Part shown: positions 6,978 through 14,386 of the stretch, one piece after another
Numbering within the stretch: the stretch's first letter is position 1
Layout: each line of letters begins with the position of its first letter
Source: an uncultured Collinsella sp.
GTDB taxonomy: Bacteria > Actinomycetota > Coriobacteriia > Coriobacteriales > Coriobacteriaceae
NCBI GenBank assembly: GCA_900758475.1
Contig: CAAERQ010000024.1
Location: 1-39,677, forward strand
DNA length: 39,677 nucleotides
Direction of reading: 5' to 3'
Program-made: the position numbers and the translations under genes
The notes under the pieces: generated by a model
Told to the model about the DNA's origin: nothing
The model's input: the letters and a program-made list of their open reading frames with translations, nothing else
Database searches by the model: none

Positions 6978-7451
6978 ATGAGTGTTGTTATGGCACGAAT
7001 CGACAATCGCCTGCTTCACGGCATCATCGTGACGCAGTGGGCCCCGGTGTCGGGCGCGACCCGAGTCATGGTCATCGACGACAAGGTCGCCGGCGACGAG
7101 GTCCTGAAGTCCACTATGAGGATGGCGCGCCCCGCGGGCATGGCCGTCTCGATCATCTCCGAGCAGACCGCGCTCAAGAACTTCGCGGCGGGCAAGTACG
7201 ACCGCGAGAAGGTCTTTGTCATCGCCAAGGAGCCCGAGACGATCCTTCACCTGGTCGAGTCGGGCATCGAGCTCCCGTCGCTGATCGTCGGCGGCTCGCT
7301 CGTCAAGGAGGGCGGCGTCCAGCTCACCCAGCGCGCCTATGCCTCCGCCGAGAACGTCCAGAGCTACAAGGCGCTCATCGCCCGCGGCGTCAAGGTGACG
7401 GCACAGTTCGTGCCCGCCGACAAGCCCGTCTCCGTCGCCGACCTCATCTAA
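6978..7451 (+). CDS. PTS mannose/fructose/sorbose family IIB component
   Basis: A 157-residue cytosolic IIB protein. The RIDNRLLHGIIVTQW start carries the phosphorylated H14 that receives phosphate from IIA and passes it to the incoming sugar. ATG 6978 follows TAGGAG; an upstream in-frame start at 6909 gives a non-family extension. HGIIVTQW is a variant of the more common HGQV, seen in some aminosugar and sorbose-type IIB proteins. First gene of the IIB-IIC-IID-IIA-GH172-kinase cluster, 9 nt before IIC. Confidence 0.93.
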   Translation: MSVVMARIDNRLLHGIIVTQWAPVSGATRVMVIDDKVAGDEVLKSTMRMARPAGMAVSIISEQTALKNFAAGKYDREKVFVIAKEPETILHLVESGIELPSLIVGGSLVKEGGVQLTQRAYASAENVQSYKALIARGVKVTAQFVPADKPVSVADLI

Positions 7452-7460
7452 GGAGGGATC

Positions 7461-8246
7461 ATGGTCAACTTCACTATCCTGCAGGTCGTCCTTTTGACCC
7501 TGCTGGCCTTCATCAAGCACGTGGACTACTACGGCATCCCGATGATCTTCGTCAACTATGCCGTCTTCTGGGGCCTTATCACCGGCGTCGTCATGGGCGA
7601 CTGGCAGACCGGCCTCGTCATCGGCGGCACCATCCAGCTCATGCAGCTCGGCGTCGCGGGCTTCGGCGGCTCGTCGATTCCCGACTACGGCACGATGGCC
7701 ATCATCGCCACCGCCTACGGCGTGACCCTGGGCGCGGACACGGGCCTCGCCATCGGCCTGCCGGTCGGCATGCTCGGCATCCAGCTCGACGTCATCGTCA
7801 AGATCCTCAACGGCTTCGTCGTCGAGAAGTCCCAGAAGTTCTGCAACGAGGGTAAGTTCAATCAGATGAACGCCATCCTGTGGGTCTGCCCCGCGCTCTT
7901 CGGCCTGTGCGCCGCCCTGCCCGTCTTTGTCTCCGTGACGCTCGGCCAGCCCGCCGTCAACTGGCTCCTCGAGGTCATGCCTCAGTGGTTCCTCTCCGGC
8001 CTCACCCTCGCCGGCAAGATGCTCCCGGCCATCGGTATCGCCATGCTGCTCCGCTACATGCCCACCGGCAAGTACTTCCAGTACCTGCTCGTCGGCTTCT
8101 TCCTCTCGGCCTTCCTGAACGTGCCCATCATCGGCGCCGCCATCGTCGGCGTTGCCCTCGCGATCGCGTTCTACCAGCGTGCCGAGAGGGACACCGAGCT
8201 CGCCGCCCACGCTTCCGCAGACGCCTTCATCGGAGAGGATGAGTAA
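7461..8246 (+). CDS. PTS mannose/fructose/sorbose family IIC component
   Basis: A 261-residue membrane protein of normal IIC length with several hydrophobic segments. Family blocks are visible: GVVMGDWQTGLVIGGTIQLMQLG near residue 47, followed by GVAGFGGSSIPDYG. With IID it forms the sugar channel in the inner membrane. AAGGAGGG lies 5-12 nt before the ATG, and the stop is 2 nt before the IID start, so translation is coupled. Confidence 0.93.
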   Translation: MVNFTILQVVLLTLLAFIKHVDYYGIPMIFVNYAVFWGLITGVVMGDWQTGLVIGGTIQLMQLGVAGFGGSSIPDYGTMAIIATAYGVTLGADTGLAIGLPVGMLGIQLDVIVKILNGFVVEKSQKFCNEGKFNQMNAILWVCPALFGLCAALPVFVSVTLGQPAVNWLLEVMPQWFLSGLTLAGKMLPAIGIAMLLRYMPTGKYFQYLLVGFFLSAFLNVPIIGAAIVGVALAIAFYQRAERDTELAAHASADAFIGEDE

Positions 8247-8248
8247 CC

Positions 8249-9082
8249 ATGGAAAACGAGAACATCACCGCCGTCGCCGAGGGCAAGCCCTCCGGCTACA
8301 AAGTCACCAAGAAGGATCTGCGCAACGCGAACTGGCGCTGGCTCATGAGCGTGTGCACCTTCAACTACCAGACCCAGCAGGGCGCCTCAGTCGCCTACGC
8401 CCTCTCGCCGGTCCTGAGGAAGATCTACACGAACGACGAGGACTATAAGCAAGCGCTCAACAACCACTTCCGCTACTACAATACCCAGCCTTGGCTCGCC
8501 GCCATCATCCTTGGCGCCTGCGTGGCCATGGAGGAACGCGACGGCCTAGCGGCGGCGGACGCCGTCCAAGACCTGAAGATCGGCACCATGGGACCGCTCG
8601 CCGGCGTCGGCGACTCCCTGCTCATGACCATGATCCCGACCATCATGGGCTCCATCGCCGCCTACATGGCCATCGAGGGCAACCCCGTGGGAGCCGGCAT
8701 CTGGTTCGCGCTCATCCTGGCCATCTTCTGGGTCCGCATGCACGCCCTCGAGTTCGGCTACAAGCAGGGCGTGAAGCTCGTCACCGACTTCAGCGAGAAG
8801 CTTCCCAACCTCACTGCCGCCGCCTCCGTGCTCGGCCTCACCGTGGTCGGCTGCCTCATCGCCTCGGTCATCGGCGTCACCTGCCCGATTAGCTTCAGCT
8901 TCGGCGACGTCTCGATGGAGATTCAGCCGCTGCTCGACAAGATCCTGCCTGCCATGATCCCCGCCGCCATCACGGGAAGCGCGTATTACCTTCTTACCAA
9001 GAAGAACGCGAGCATGACGGTCCTCATCCTCGTGGTGATCGTCCTCGCGATGGTCGCCTCCGCCGCTGGCATCCTCGCCTAG
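8249..9082 (+). CDS. PTS mannose/fructose/sorbose family IID component
   Basis: A 277-residue IID protein. Family features: KKDLRNANWRW near the N-terminus, FNYQTQQGASVAYALSPVL, then FRYYNTQPWLAAIILGACVAMEE, and the GTMGPLAGVGDSLL block near residue 112. The last 25 residues form a membrane helix. It pairs with IIC to translocate the sugar; the substrate cannot be read from it. Confidence 0.94.
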   Translation: MENENITAVAEGKPSGYKVTKKDLRNANWRWLMSVCTFNYQTQQGASVAYALSPVLRKIYTNDEDYKQALNNHFRYYNTQPWLAAIILGACVAMEERDGLAAADAVQDLKIGTMGPLAGVGDSLLMTMIPTIMGSIAAYMAIEGNPVGAGIWFALILAIFWVRMHALEFGYKQGVKLVTDFSEKLPNLTAAASVLGLTVVGCLIASVIGVTCPISFSFGDVSMEIQPLLDKILPAMIPAAITGSAYYLLTKKNASMTVLILVVIVLAMVASAAGILA

Positions 9083-9108
9083 CTTCGACCCAAGAGATTG
9101 GTGAATCA

Positions 9109-9507
9109 ATGAGAAAGATAGTTGTGGCGAGCCATTCCCTTCTCGCCCAGGGCTTCAAGGACACCCTCGAGTTCCTTACGGGTAAGAGCGACGCCGTCAA
9201 CGCCGTGTGCGCCTACGTGAACGACAACGGCGAGGGGCTCGACGCGGCGGTCGAGGCGGCTCTTTCGGGCACTGACGAGGTCGTCGTCCTCACCGACGCG
9301 CTCGGCGGCAGCGTGAACCAGCGCTTCTCCCGCTTCGCCTCCGACCGGATCCACGTGATCGCGGGTGTCAACCTCCCGCTCGCCATGACGGTCGCGCTCG
9401 CGCGCCCCGACGAGAAACTCGACTTCGACGCCCTCGTCGACGAGGCGCGCCAGCAGATCGTCTACGTGAACGGTGCCAGTTCCGCCGAGTGCGAAGACGA
9501 CGAATAG
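9109..9507 (+). CDS. PTS mannose/fructose-type IIA component
   Basis: A 132-residue free-standing IIA protein. H9 in VVASHSLLAQG is the residue phosphorylated by HPr; VVVLTDALGGSVNQRF near residue 63 is the conserved core and VNLPLAMTVAL follows. It feeds phosphate to IIB and, by analogy with LevR systems, to the regulator upstream. The ribosome site is weak. Lies 26 nt after IID and 12 nt before the GH172 gene. Confidence 0.92.
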   Translation: MRKIVVASHSLLAQGFKDTLEFLTGKSDAVNAVCAYVNDNGEGLDAAVEAALSGTDEVVVLTDALGGSVNQRFSRFASDRIHVIAGVNLPLAMTVALARPDEKLDFDALVDEARQQIVYVNGASSAECEDDE

Positions 9508-9519
9508 AGGAGGTCGACG

Positions 9520-10644
9520 ATGAGAGAGTTCCTTAAGGACGTGTGGATGCACGGCGGTGAGGAAAGCCGCGCCATCACCCCCGAGAACATCACGGGCGAG
9601 AAGGGCCGTGCCGCCATGTCGGCCAGCCACCTCGGCGTCGGCCGCAAGGGCTCGTGCTGCGTGCCCCTTGAGTCCGGCGAGACCATCACGCTCGCGGACA
9701 TCGAGGGCCCCGGCATCATCCGCCACATCTGGATGACCGTCCCCGACAAGACCGCCGCCGGCAGCTTCGTCATGCGCGACCTCGTGCTGCGCTTCTACTG
9801 GGACGACGAGGAGACCCCCTCGGTCGAGTGCCCTGTCGGCGACTTCTTCTGCAACGGCTTCGGTGAGCGCGCCATCGTCAACTCGATGCCCATCTGCGTG
9901 AACCCGACGGGCGGCATGAACTGCTACTTCGAGATGCCTTTCAGGAAGCACGCCAAGGTCACGCTTACGAGCGAGCACCCCGGGTTCATTAAGTACATCT
10001 TCTACACGTTCAACTACGCGCTCACCGACGTGCCGGACGACGCCATGTACTTCCACGCCCGTTTTAACCGCGAGCGCAGCACCCGCAGGGGCGTCGACTA
10101 CACCGTGCTCGACGGCGTGCGCGGTAAGGGCTACTACGTCGGCACCTACATGGCCCTGTGCGCCCTGGAGCGCTATTGGTGGGGCGAGGGCGAGATGAAG
10201 TTCTTCCTCGACGGCGACGAGGAGTTCCCCACGGTCACCTCGACGGGAGCCGAGGACTACTTCGGCGGTGCCTGGGCCTTCCTCGACAGGCCGCCCCACG
10301 CGCTGCCCGAGGCGCAGTGCTTCAACACGCTGTTCGCCGGCTACCCGTACCGCTCGACGCGCGACGCCACGCGCGACCGCTTCAGCGCGGGCAAGCCGAA
10401 CCCGAACCCGATGCTCGCGACCAACGACGACGCGCTGCCCAGGCATGGCCTCTACAGGTGGCACCTTCCCGACCCGATCTCGTTCAAGGAGGACCTGCGC
10501 GTGACGTTCCAGGACCTCGGCAACGACGACATCAAGCTCTACGAGCGCGAGGACGACATCTCCACCGTCGCCTACTGGTACCAAAGCGAGCCGCACGCCG
10601 TGCTCGCCCCGTTTGCCGCAAGGCAGGACCGCGTGCCCAGGTAG
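9520..10644 (+). CDS. GH172 family glycosidase (DUF2961)
   Basis: A 374-residue protein without a signal peptide, so it acts in the cytosol. It carries the DUF2961 pattern: IEGPGIIRHIWMT (61-73), the LRFYWDDEETPSVECPVGDFF strand pair near 90, and WWGEGEMKFFLDGD followed by TSTGAEDYFGGAW (220-252). GH172 is known for alpha-D-fructofuranosidase/difructose-anhydride I activity and alpha-D-arabinofuranosidases; E223 and E245 fall where the catalytic acids are expected, which I have not checked by alignment. Sitting behind a PTS and before a fructokinase-like gene, it most likely splits an imported fructose- or arabinofuranose-containing saccharide. Strong GAGGAGG ribosome site. Confidence 0.88.
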   Translation: MREFLKDVWMHGGEESRAITPENITGEKGRAAMSASHLGVGRKGSCCVPLESGETITLADIEGPGIIRHIWMTVPDKTAAGSFVMRDLVLRFYWDDEETPSVECPVGDFFCNGFGERAIVNSMPICVNPTGGMNCYFEMPFRKHAKVTLTSEHPGFIKYIFYTFNYALTDVPDDAMYFHARFNRERSTRRGVDYTVLDGVRGKGYYVGTYMALCALERYWWGEGEMKFFLDGDEEFPTVTSTGAEDYFGGAWAFLDRPPHALPEAQCFNTLFAGYPYRSTRDATRDRFSAGKPNPNPMLATNDDALPRHGLYRWHLPDPISFKEDLRVTFQDLGNDDIKLYEREDDISTVAYWYQSEPHAVLAPFAARQDRVPR

Positions 10645-10671
10645 GGTCGCCTCGAAACAAGCCAACGTTAT

Positions 10672-10709
10672 GGGCGCCCGCGGTTGACCATGACTGCGGG
10701 CGTCCCTTT
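10672..10709 (+). terminator. Intergenic hairpin, possible attenuator
   Basis: GGGCGCCCGC (10672-10681) pairs with GCGGGCGTCCC (10696-10706), with one bulge, followed by only TTT. It lies between the GH172 and kinase genes and may reduce, rather than stop, transcription into the kinase. Confidence 0.45.
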
Positions 10710-10723
10710 GTAAGGAGGATCAC

Positions 10724-11608
10724 GTGAGCGAAAAGCAAATGAGGCTCGGCGCCCTCGAGGCCGGCGGGACCAAGATGGTCTGTGCCGTGGTGTCCGGCGA
10801 CGGCGAGGTCCTCGACCGTATGGAGACCCCGACGCTTATGCTCGCCGAGACCGTCCCACAAATGGTCGAGTGGTTCACCGCCCGTGATGTGAACGCGTTG
10901 GGCAACGGCGCCTTCGGCCCGACCTGCGTCGACCCCGCCGACGAGCGCTACGGCTCCATCCTCCAAACGCCCAAGCTCGCGTGGCGAGGCTATGGTCTTC
11001 GCGCCGCGTTCGCCGACGCCCTCGGGATTCCGGTGGCCTACGATACGGACGTGAACGTTGCCTGCCTCGGCGAAGTGGTCTTCGGCTGCTGCAAGGGGCT
11101 CAAGGACGCCGTCTACGTGACCATCGGCACCGGCGTGGGCGCGGGCGTCATGTGCGCGGGCAGGCTCCTTCACGGCATGCTGCACCCCGAGGCCGGTCAC
11201 ATGCTGGTAAGGACCCGTCCCACCGAGGAAGGACGCTGCGTCTGCCCGAGCCACGCGAGCTGCCTCGAGGGCCTCGCCTCCGGCCCCGCCATCGCCGCGC
11301 GCTGGGGAAAGCCCGCGGCCGAGCTCGCGGACAACGATGAGGTGTGGGCGCTCGAGGGGGATTATCTGGGGCAGATGTGCGCGAACCTCGTGCTCATGTA
11401 CTCGCCTCGCCGCATCGTCCTCGGCGGCGGCGTGATGCACCAGGAGCAGCTCTACGGCATCGTCCGCAAGAAAACCCTCGAATATCTGGGTGGCTACATC
11501 CAGACCGCCGAGCTTAAGGACATGGAGCGCTACATCTGCGCCCCGGGCTGCGGCGGCGACCAAGGAATCCTCGGCGCGGCCGAGCTGGCAAGAAGGGCGC
11601 TCGCGTAA
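10724..11608 (+). CDS. ROK family sugar kinase, probable fructokinase
   Basis: A 294-residue ROK kinase. N-terminal LGALEAGGTKMVCAV is the ATP phosphate loop and matches the GGTK form of Bacillus-type ROK fructokinases. DTDVNVACLGE supplies the catalytic aspartate, TIGTGVGAGVM the second nucleotide motif, and HPEAGHMLV with CVCPSHASCLEG the zinc-binding His/Cys set. Starts at GTG 10724 behind AAGGAGG. In this operon it would phosphorylate the free hexose released by GH172; fructose is the best guess because of the LevR-like regulator and the GH172 family. Confidence 0.87.
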   Translation: MSEKQMRLGALEAGGTKMVCAVVSGDGEVLDRMETPTLMLAETVPQMVEWFTARDVNALGNGAFGPTCVDPADERYGSILQTPKLAWRGYGLRAAFADALGIPVAYDTDVNVACLGEVVFGCCKGLKDAVYVTIGTGVGAGVMCAGRLLHGMLHPEAGHMLVRTRPTEEGRCVCPSHASCLEGLASGPAIAARWGKPAAELADNDEVWALEGDYLGQMCANLVLMYSPRRIVLGGGVMHQEQLYGIVRKKTLEYLGGYIQTAELKDMERYICAPGCGGDQGILGAAELARRALA

Positions 11609-11640
11609 CTTGCGCTCTCTCCGCCATACAACGCGTTAAG

Positions 11641-11690
11641 AAAAGACGAGCGCTTCTTGCCAATTGAGCGGCAAGAAGTGCCCGTCTTTT
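11641..11690 (+). terminator. Strong terminator of the PTS-GH172-kinase operon
   Basis: AAAAGACG...GCTTCTTGCC pairs with GGCAAGAAGTGC...CGTCTTTT around an 8-nt loop, with T-rich DNA after it (GCATTTTTG). The A-rich left arm also lets it work for the minus-strand methyltransferase genes arriving from the right. Confidence 0.85.
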
Positions 11691-11703
11691 GCATTTTTGT
11701 CTC

Positions 11704-12534
11704 TCAAAATCTTATTTTCACGATTTGCATTTTCATCCCGTTGTCACCGACCCTTGCGAGAAACCGGAAAAAGCCGCTGACAGAAGGGTCTTTCAAATCG
11801 TTGTAGCCCAGCATATAGCCGCGACTTGTGACCTGCAGACGGCTGTCCCACGTGCCGATTTCCTTGGCGGCATCCGAAACCGCAAAATATGCCCCCACAT
11901 CCTTGATTTTTGCAGTCTTAAGCCATGTTTTTGCGATCATCTTTACCGCCGTCCGATTGGCAGCATCAAAGACCAGCACACTGCCGGGGAAAGCGTCCGC
12001 CATCCCCCGCACCAGTTCCCGGACCTGCTGGGTCAGAAAGTAATAGAACACCCCGGAGGCAAAGAACACCGCCCCGCCGGAGGCATCGATTTTGCCAAAC
12101 CATGCGGTGTCTTTCAGGTCGCAGGGGATATTATGCTCCCGATCCCCGGCGGGCAGTAGCTGCTGCCGCAAGGCAATCACATCCGGGAAGTCCAGATTGT
12201 AGATCTTGCATCTACCGTTGTCGCAGGCTCTGCCGGTGTTGTCCAGCCCGCAGCCCAGATTGACCACCGCCGCATTGGGGTGGCCTTTCAGGTAATCCCA
12301 CACCTCGAAAGCAAGATCACTCTGCCGCATGGCCACCTCCAGCGCACCAAAGCGCTGCATCAGGCTGCGGGAGTTTTTCTCTGCCTCTGAAAAGTCGTAG
12401 TCGATCTGATCGAGCAGACGAACCGCTGTTTCATCCCTGTAAAGGTTCGGGTATAGCTCCGTACACAGCTTTCGGGAATACAGCGGGAGGATCAGCGTCT
12501 CCTGCACGGTGTTTTTCTCAATTTTACATTTCAT
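11704..12534 (-). CDS. Class I SAM methyltransferase (LCM/Tcmp-like)
   Basis: A 276-residue protein of the leucine carboxyl methyltransferase/TcmP-like O-methyltransferase family. AAVVNLGCGLDNTGR (88-102) is the SAM-binding motif I and IYNLDFPDVIALR the acidic motif that follows. The substrate is unknown. GC content and codon choice are lower than in the flanking PTS and two-component genes and resemble Firmicutes. Last of three methyltransferase genes on the minus strand. The reading frame is intact. Confidence 0.87.
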   Translation of the reverse strand: MKCKIEKNTVQETLILPLYSRKLCTELYPNLYRDETAVRLLDQIDYDFSEAEKNSRSLMQRFGALEVAMRQSDLAFEVWDYLKGHPNAAVVNLGCGLDNTGRACDNGRCKIYNLDFPDVIALRQQLLPAGDREHNIPCDLKDTAWFGKIDASGGAVFFASGVFYYFLTQQVRELVRGMADAFPGSVLVFDAANRTAVKMIAKTWLKTAKIKDVGAYFAVSDAAKEIGTWDSRLQVTSRGYMLGYNDLKDPSVSGFFRFLARVGDNGMKMQIVKIRF

Positions 12535-12633
12535 AGGTTCCTTCCTCAGTGAATAAAAACTGTCATAATTGCCGCCAGCAAAGCCACTATGACCGTCATG
12601 CCTATCGCCATGTGCAGGATGGATGAAAAATGC

Positions 12634-12966
12634 TCACATGGCGTTCTCAAACGCCATATCCGCCACACTGCCTTGCAGAACGGCGCAACGCCCCTCCTGA
12701 ATTGCAGCTCGGTTGAGCTTTCTAGTCCTCTCCACGCTGACGGGCGAATAGTCGATGCCCTTAACGACGCCATGCGGGCATTTTGTCAGCAGCCGTTTTA
12801 TGTTCGCCCCGCCGCCGCAGCCGCAATCCAGCACCTTGGCATTTGGTGCAAGTCGTAGAAATCGAAGTCCCCACCGCGCCACAGGGCTGTGGCCCAGATT
12901 CATCATGGCAACCATAAGTTTTCCGCCGAGGCCCACGGGCTTGCGGGTGTTTTCAAAGAACGACAT
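12634..12966 (-). pseudogene. Truncated class I SAM methyltransferase
   Basis: 110 residues from ATG 12966, which overlaps the end of the preceding methyltransferase by 14 nt. The SAM motif VLDCGCGGGANIKRL is present and is followed by GIDYSPVSVERTR and GSVADMAFENAM, then a stop. Family members of this type are about 200 residues, so the C-terminal half is gone. After the stop, another frame (to 12546) codes a hydrophobic tail (HMAIGMTVIVALLAAIMTVF), as if a deletion joined it to the end of a different gene. Confidence 0.7.
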
Positions 12967-13582
12967 CTGGCCCCTCCGATTTCGTGCATTCCGCATAGGT
13001 CAACGGGAATGAGGCCTTCAGCACCACGCTTTTCTGCACTGCCCAGCCGTTTTGACGCAGGAAACGTAGGTATTCCTCGCTTGTCCACCTGCTGTGGAGG
13101 GGGAATCCCACCATACTCATGAAAAAGGCTTTTGCCTTGCCGGAAACCGAGCTCCCCGCGTGGGTGAAGGTTGGCGCGATGAGCACGCCGTCGTCCTTCA
13201 GCACCCGCCTGATTTCTTGCAGGGCCTTTTCCGGATGCGGCACTATGTGAAGCGCGTTGGACGCGATCACCACATCAAAGAACTTCTGTGCATAGGGCAG
13301 GCGGAACATATCTTGTACGGAAAAGTGCAGCTTTGCGGATTGATTGTCCCGCTTTGCTTCAAGGATCATCTTTGCAGAAGCGTCCGTAGCCTCGATGTGC
13401 GCCGCCGCATTTACGATGCTCTTTGCGATAAGCCCCGTGCCGGTGGCAACCTCCAGTACGGTTTTTGCTTTCACCACCGGCCTGATCAGCTCATACATCT
13501 TCTCATACGCCGCCCGGTCCTTTCGCATGAAACGGTCGTACCGACCGGCATTCTTGTCCCAGAAGCCCTTGCGTTCGTGCAT
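12953..13582 (-). CDS. Class I SAM methyltransferase (UbiE/type 11)
   Basis: 209 residues from ATG 13582 (a TTG at 13597 is possible but lies closer to the promoter dyad). VLEVATGTGLIAKSI is motif I, ATDASAKMI carries the acidic ribose-binding residue, and DVVIASNALHIVPHPEKALQEIRRVLKDDG is a Methyltransf_11 core. Substrate unknown. First gene of the low-GC methyltransferase block; a 22-bp dyad sits just upstream. Confidence 0.85.
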   Translation of the reverse strand: MHERKGFWDKNAGRYDRFMRKDRAAYEKMYELIRPVVKAKTVLEVATGTGLIAKSIVNAAAHIEATDASAKMILEAKRDNQSAKLHFSVQDMFRLPYAQKFFDVVIASNALHIVPHPEKALQEIRRVLKDDGVLIAPTFTHAGSSVSGKAKAFFMSMVGFPLHSRWTSEEYLRFLRQNGWAVQKSVVLKASFPLTYAECTKSEGPDVVL

Positions 13583-13597
13583 TGCTATCGCCCCCAA

Positions 13598-13619
13598 ATA
13601 GTTAGAGACATCTAACTAT
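13598..13619 (-). promoter_or_regulatory. Operator-like dyad before the methyltransferase block
   Basis: ATAGTTAGA (13598-13606) and its exact complement TCTAACTAT (13611-13619) are separated by 4 bp, with TATAGT (13620-13615) usable as a -10 on the minus strand. It resembles metal-responsive (DtxR/Fur-like) operators of Firmicutes, but no such regulator gene is in the window. Confidence 0.5.
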
Positions 13620-13640
13620 AACACACGAATCATGCAGTAA

Positions 13641-13841
13641 GTCCTTGTGTCCGTTCATGAGAGGCTCGGAGTGAAACGGAATGTTGGGGAGGTCAGCCCT
13701 GGCGAGCTTGGTCTCATAGCCCGTGACCGCCTCGGCGATGCTGTCTGCCTGGTCGTGAAAGACGAGTGTGAGCAGATAGTAGCGAGCTTTGCCGCCGCGG
13801 TCGCCGCTCTCGTCGACGAAGATGTTGAGCTCCTTGGCCAA
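13641..13841 (-). pseudogene. N-terminal DUF3800 gene fragment
   Basis: Starts at TTG 13841 behind AGGA. The N-terminus MAKELNIFVDESGDRGG is the DUF3800 signature, whose acidic residues belong to an RNase H-like fold. YYLLTLVFHDQ and FHSEPLMNGHKD follow. After NGHKD the frame loses family character and soon stops near 13602. The break coincides with the edge of the low-GC methyltransferase block, so insertion or recombination removed the rest. A C-terminal DUF3800 piece exists at 3628-3870 but is not adjacent. Confidence 0.75.
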
Positions 13842-13863
13842 TGGGGATTCCTAATGGAATGGA

Positions 13864-13925
13864 TAAAAAAATAGCCGGGGGACTCCCCCGGCACTTGGAA
13901 GTAGCTCAATGGGCCACCAATAACC
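13864..13925 (-). ncRNA. Hairpin RNA upstream of DUF3800
   Basis: On the minus strand: GTGGC/GCTAC stem (13917-13901), then CTTCCAAGT, then GCCGGGGGA/CTCCCCCGGC hairpin (13892-13873) and a T7 tract. TATAAG at about 13931-13926 could be its -10. It ends about 25 nt before the DUF3800 start. The block from CTTCCAAGTGCCGGG to the T-tract recurs at 21074-21113. Conserved RNA motifs near DUF3800 genes have been described (the DUF3800 RNA motifs); I suggest this is one, unverified. Confidence 0.5.
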
Positions 13926-14076
13926 TTATAGCATGCTCTGACGGTAAGTGCAGGGGGGCGAGCCGGTACATGGCGTCGCGGCTGATGCGCAGCATCGCGC
14001 ACGCCTCGTCGGCGCCGAATATCGCGTTGGTCGATGCGATGAGCCTCACCTGGCTCCTGCTAATGCTCTTGGTCAT
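13906..14076 (-). CDS. Small helix-turn-helix protein
   Basis: A 56-residue frame too short for most gene callers. ATG 14076 follows GAGGAC and, further up, AAAGGAG. Residues 10-40 (VRLIASTNAIFGADEACAML, then RISRDAMYRLA) look like an excisionase/MerR-type helix-turn-helix: a 'GADEACAMLRIS' turn typical of helix-turn-helix 17 proteins. The tail beyond residue 40 is not family-like and overlaps the RNA promoter and first hairpin, so it may be a truncated gene. Just upstream of the DUF3800 RNA; possibly part of the same old unit. Confidence 0.45.
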   Translation of the reverse strand: MTKSISRSQVRLIASTNAIFGADEACAMLRISRDAMYRLAPLHLPSEHAIRLLVAH

Positions 14077-14138
14077 GGTCGTCCTCGAGCTCCTTTCGTC
14101 TCGAGGCTCCCTCGCGTGCCCGGCCGCGGGCGGCTCCC

Positions 14139-14288
14139 GGGGCGGTCGCCGCAGTCATTTGCGACGTGCTTGAGGCGGAGGCATCCGATCAGGCCGGCCA
14201 TGCGTCCTGGGTCGCCAACATCCGTGAAGCGGCGGACGAGATGGCGACTCGCATCGCCGACATGCTCATGCACATGGGCGGCGACTAA
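14139..14288 (+). pseudogene. Short plus-strand C-terminal fragment, unrecognised
   Basis: In one frame the DNA reads VAAVICDVLEAEASDQAGHA, then a helical amphipathic segment with repeated ADEMATRIADML, ending at TAA 14286. The composition looks like real protein but no start codon exists downstream of the last in-frame stop (14061), apart from an internal GTG. Probably the 3' end of a lost small gene. No family assigned. Confidence 0.3.
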
Positions 14289-14346
14289 CCAGGGCGATCC
14301 CCGCAACGGGCATTATTATCCGGGAAGCGTTTGGTTGCGAGGCACG

Positions 14347-14386
14347 CCCCTGTGCGGGGCCTGAGTCGTCAGGCCCCGCACAGGGG
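14347..14386. repeat. Perfect 18-bp hairpin over the kinase stop codon
   Basis: CCCCTGTGCGGGGCCTGA (14347-14364) and its exact complement (14369-14386) are separated by GTCG. The right arm codes the last residues and stop of the histidine kinase. No T-tract follows on either strand, so it could protect the mRNA 3' end or be a weak bidirectional terminator. Confidence 0.6.

Noticed and set aside
6513..8210. 565-residue minus-strand open frame opposite the PTS genes
   Set aside because: Asp/Glu/Gly/Val-rich shadow of the well-supported plus-strand IIB and IIC genes; such long antisense frames are common at this GC content.
9106..10665. 519-residue minus-strand open frame over IIA and GH172
   Set aside because: Antisense shadow with skewed composition.
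12546..12773. 75-residue minus-strand frame with hydrophobic tail as an independent gene
   Set aside because: Its first half overlaps the methyltransferase fragment in another frame and there is no ribosome site; better read as debris from a deletion.
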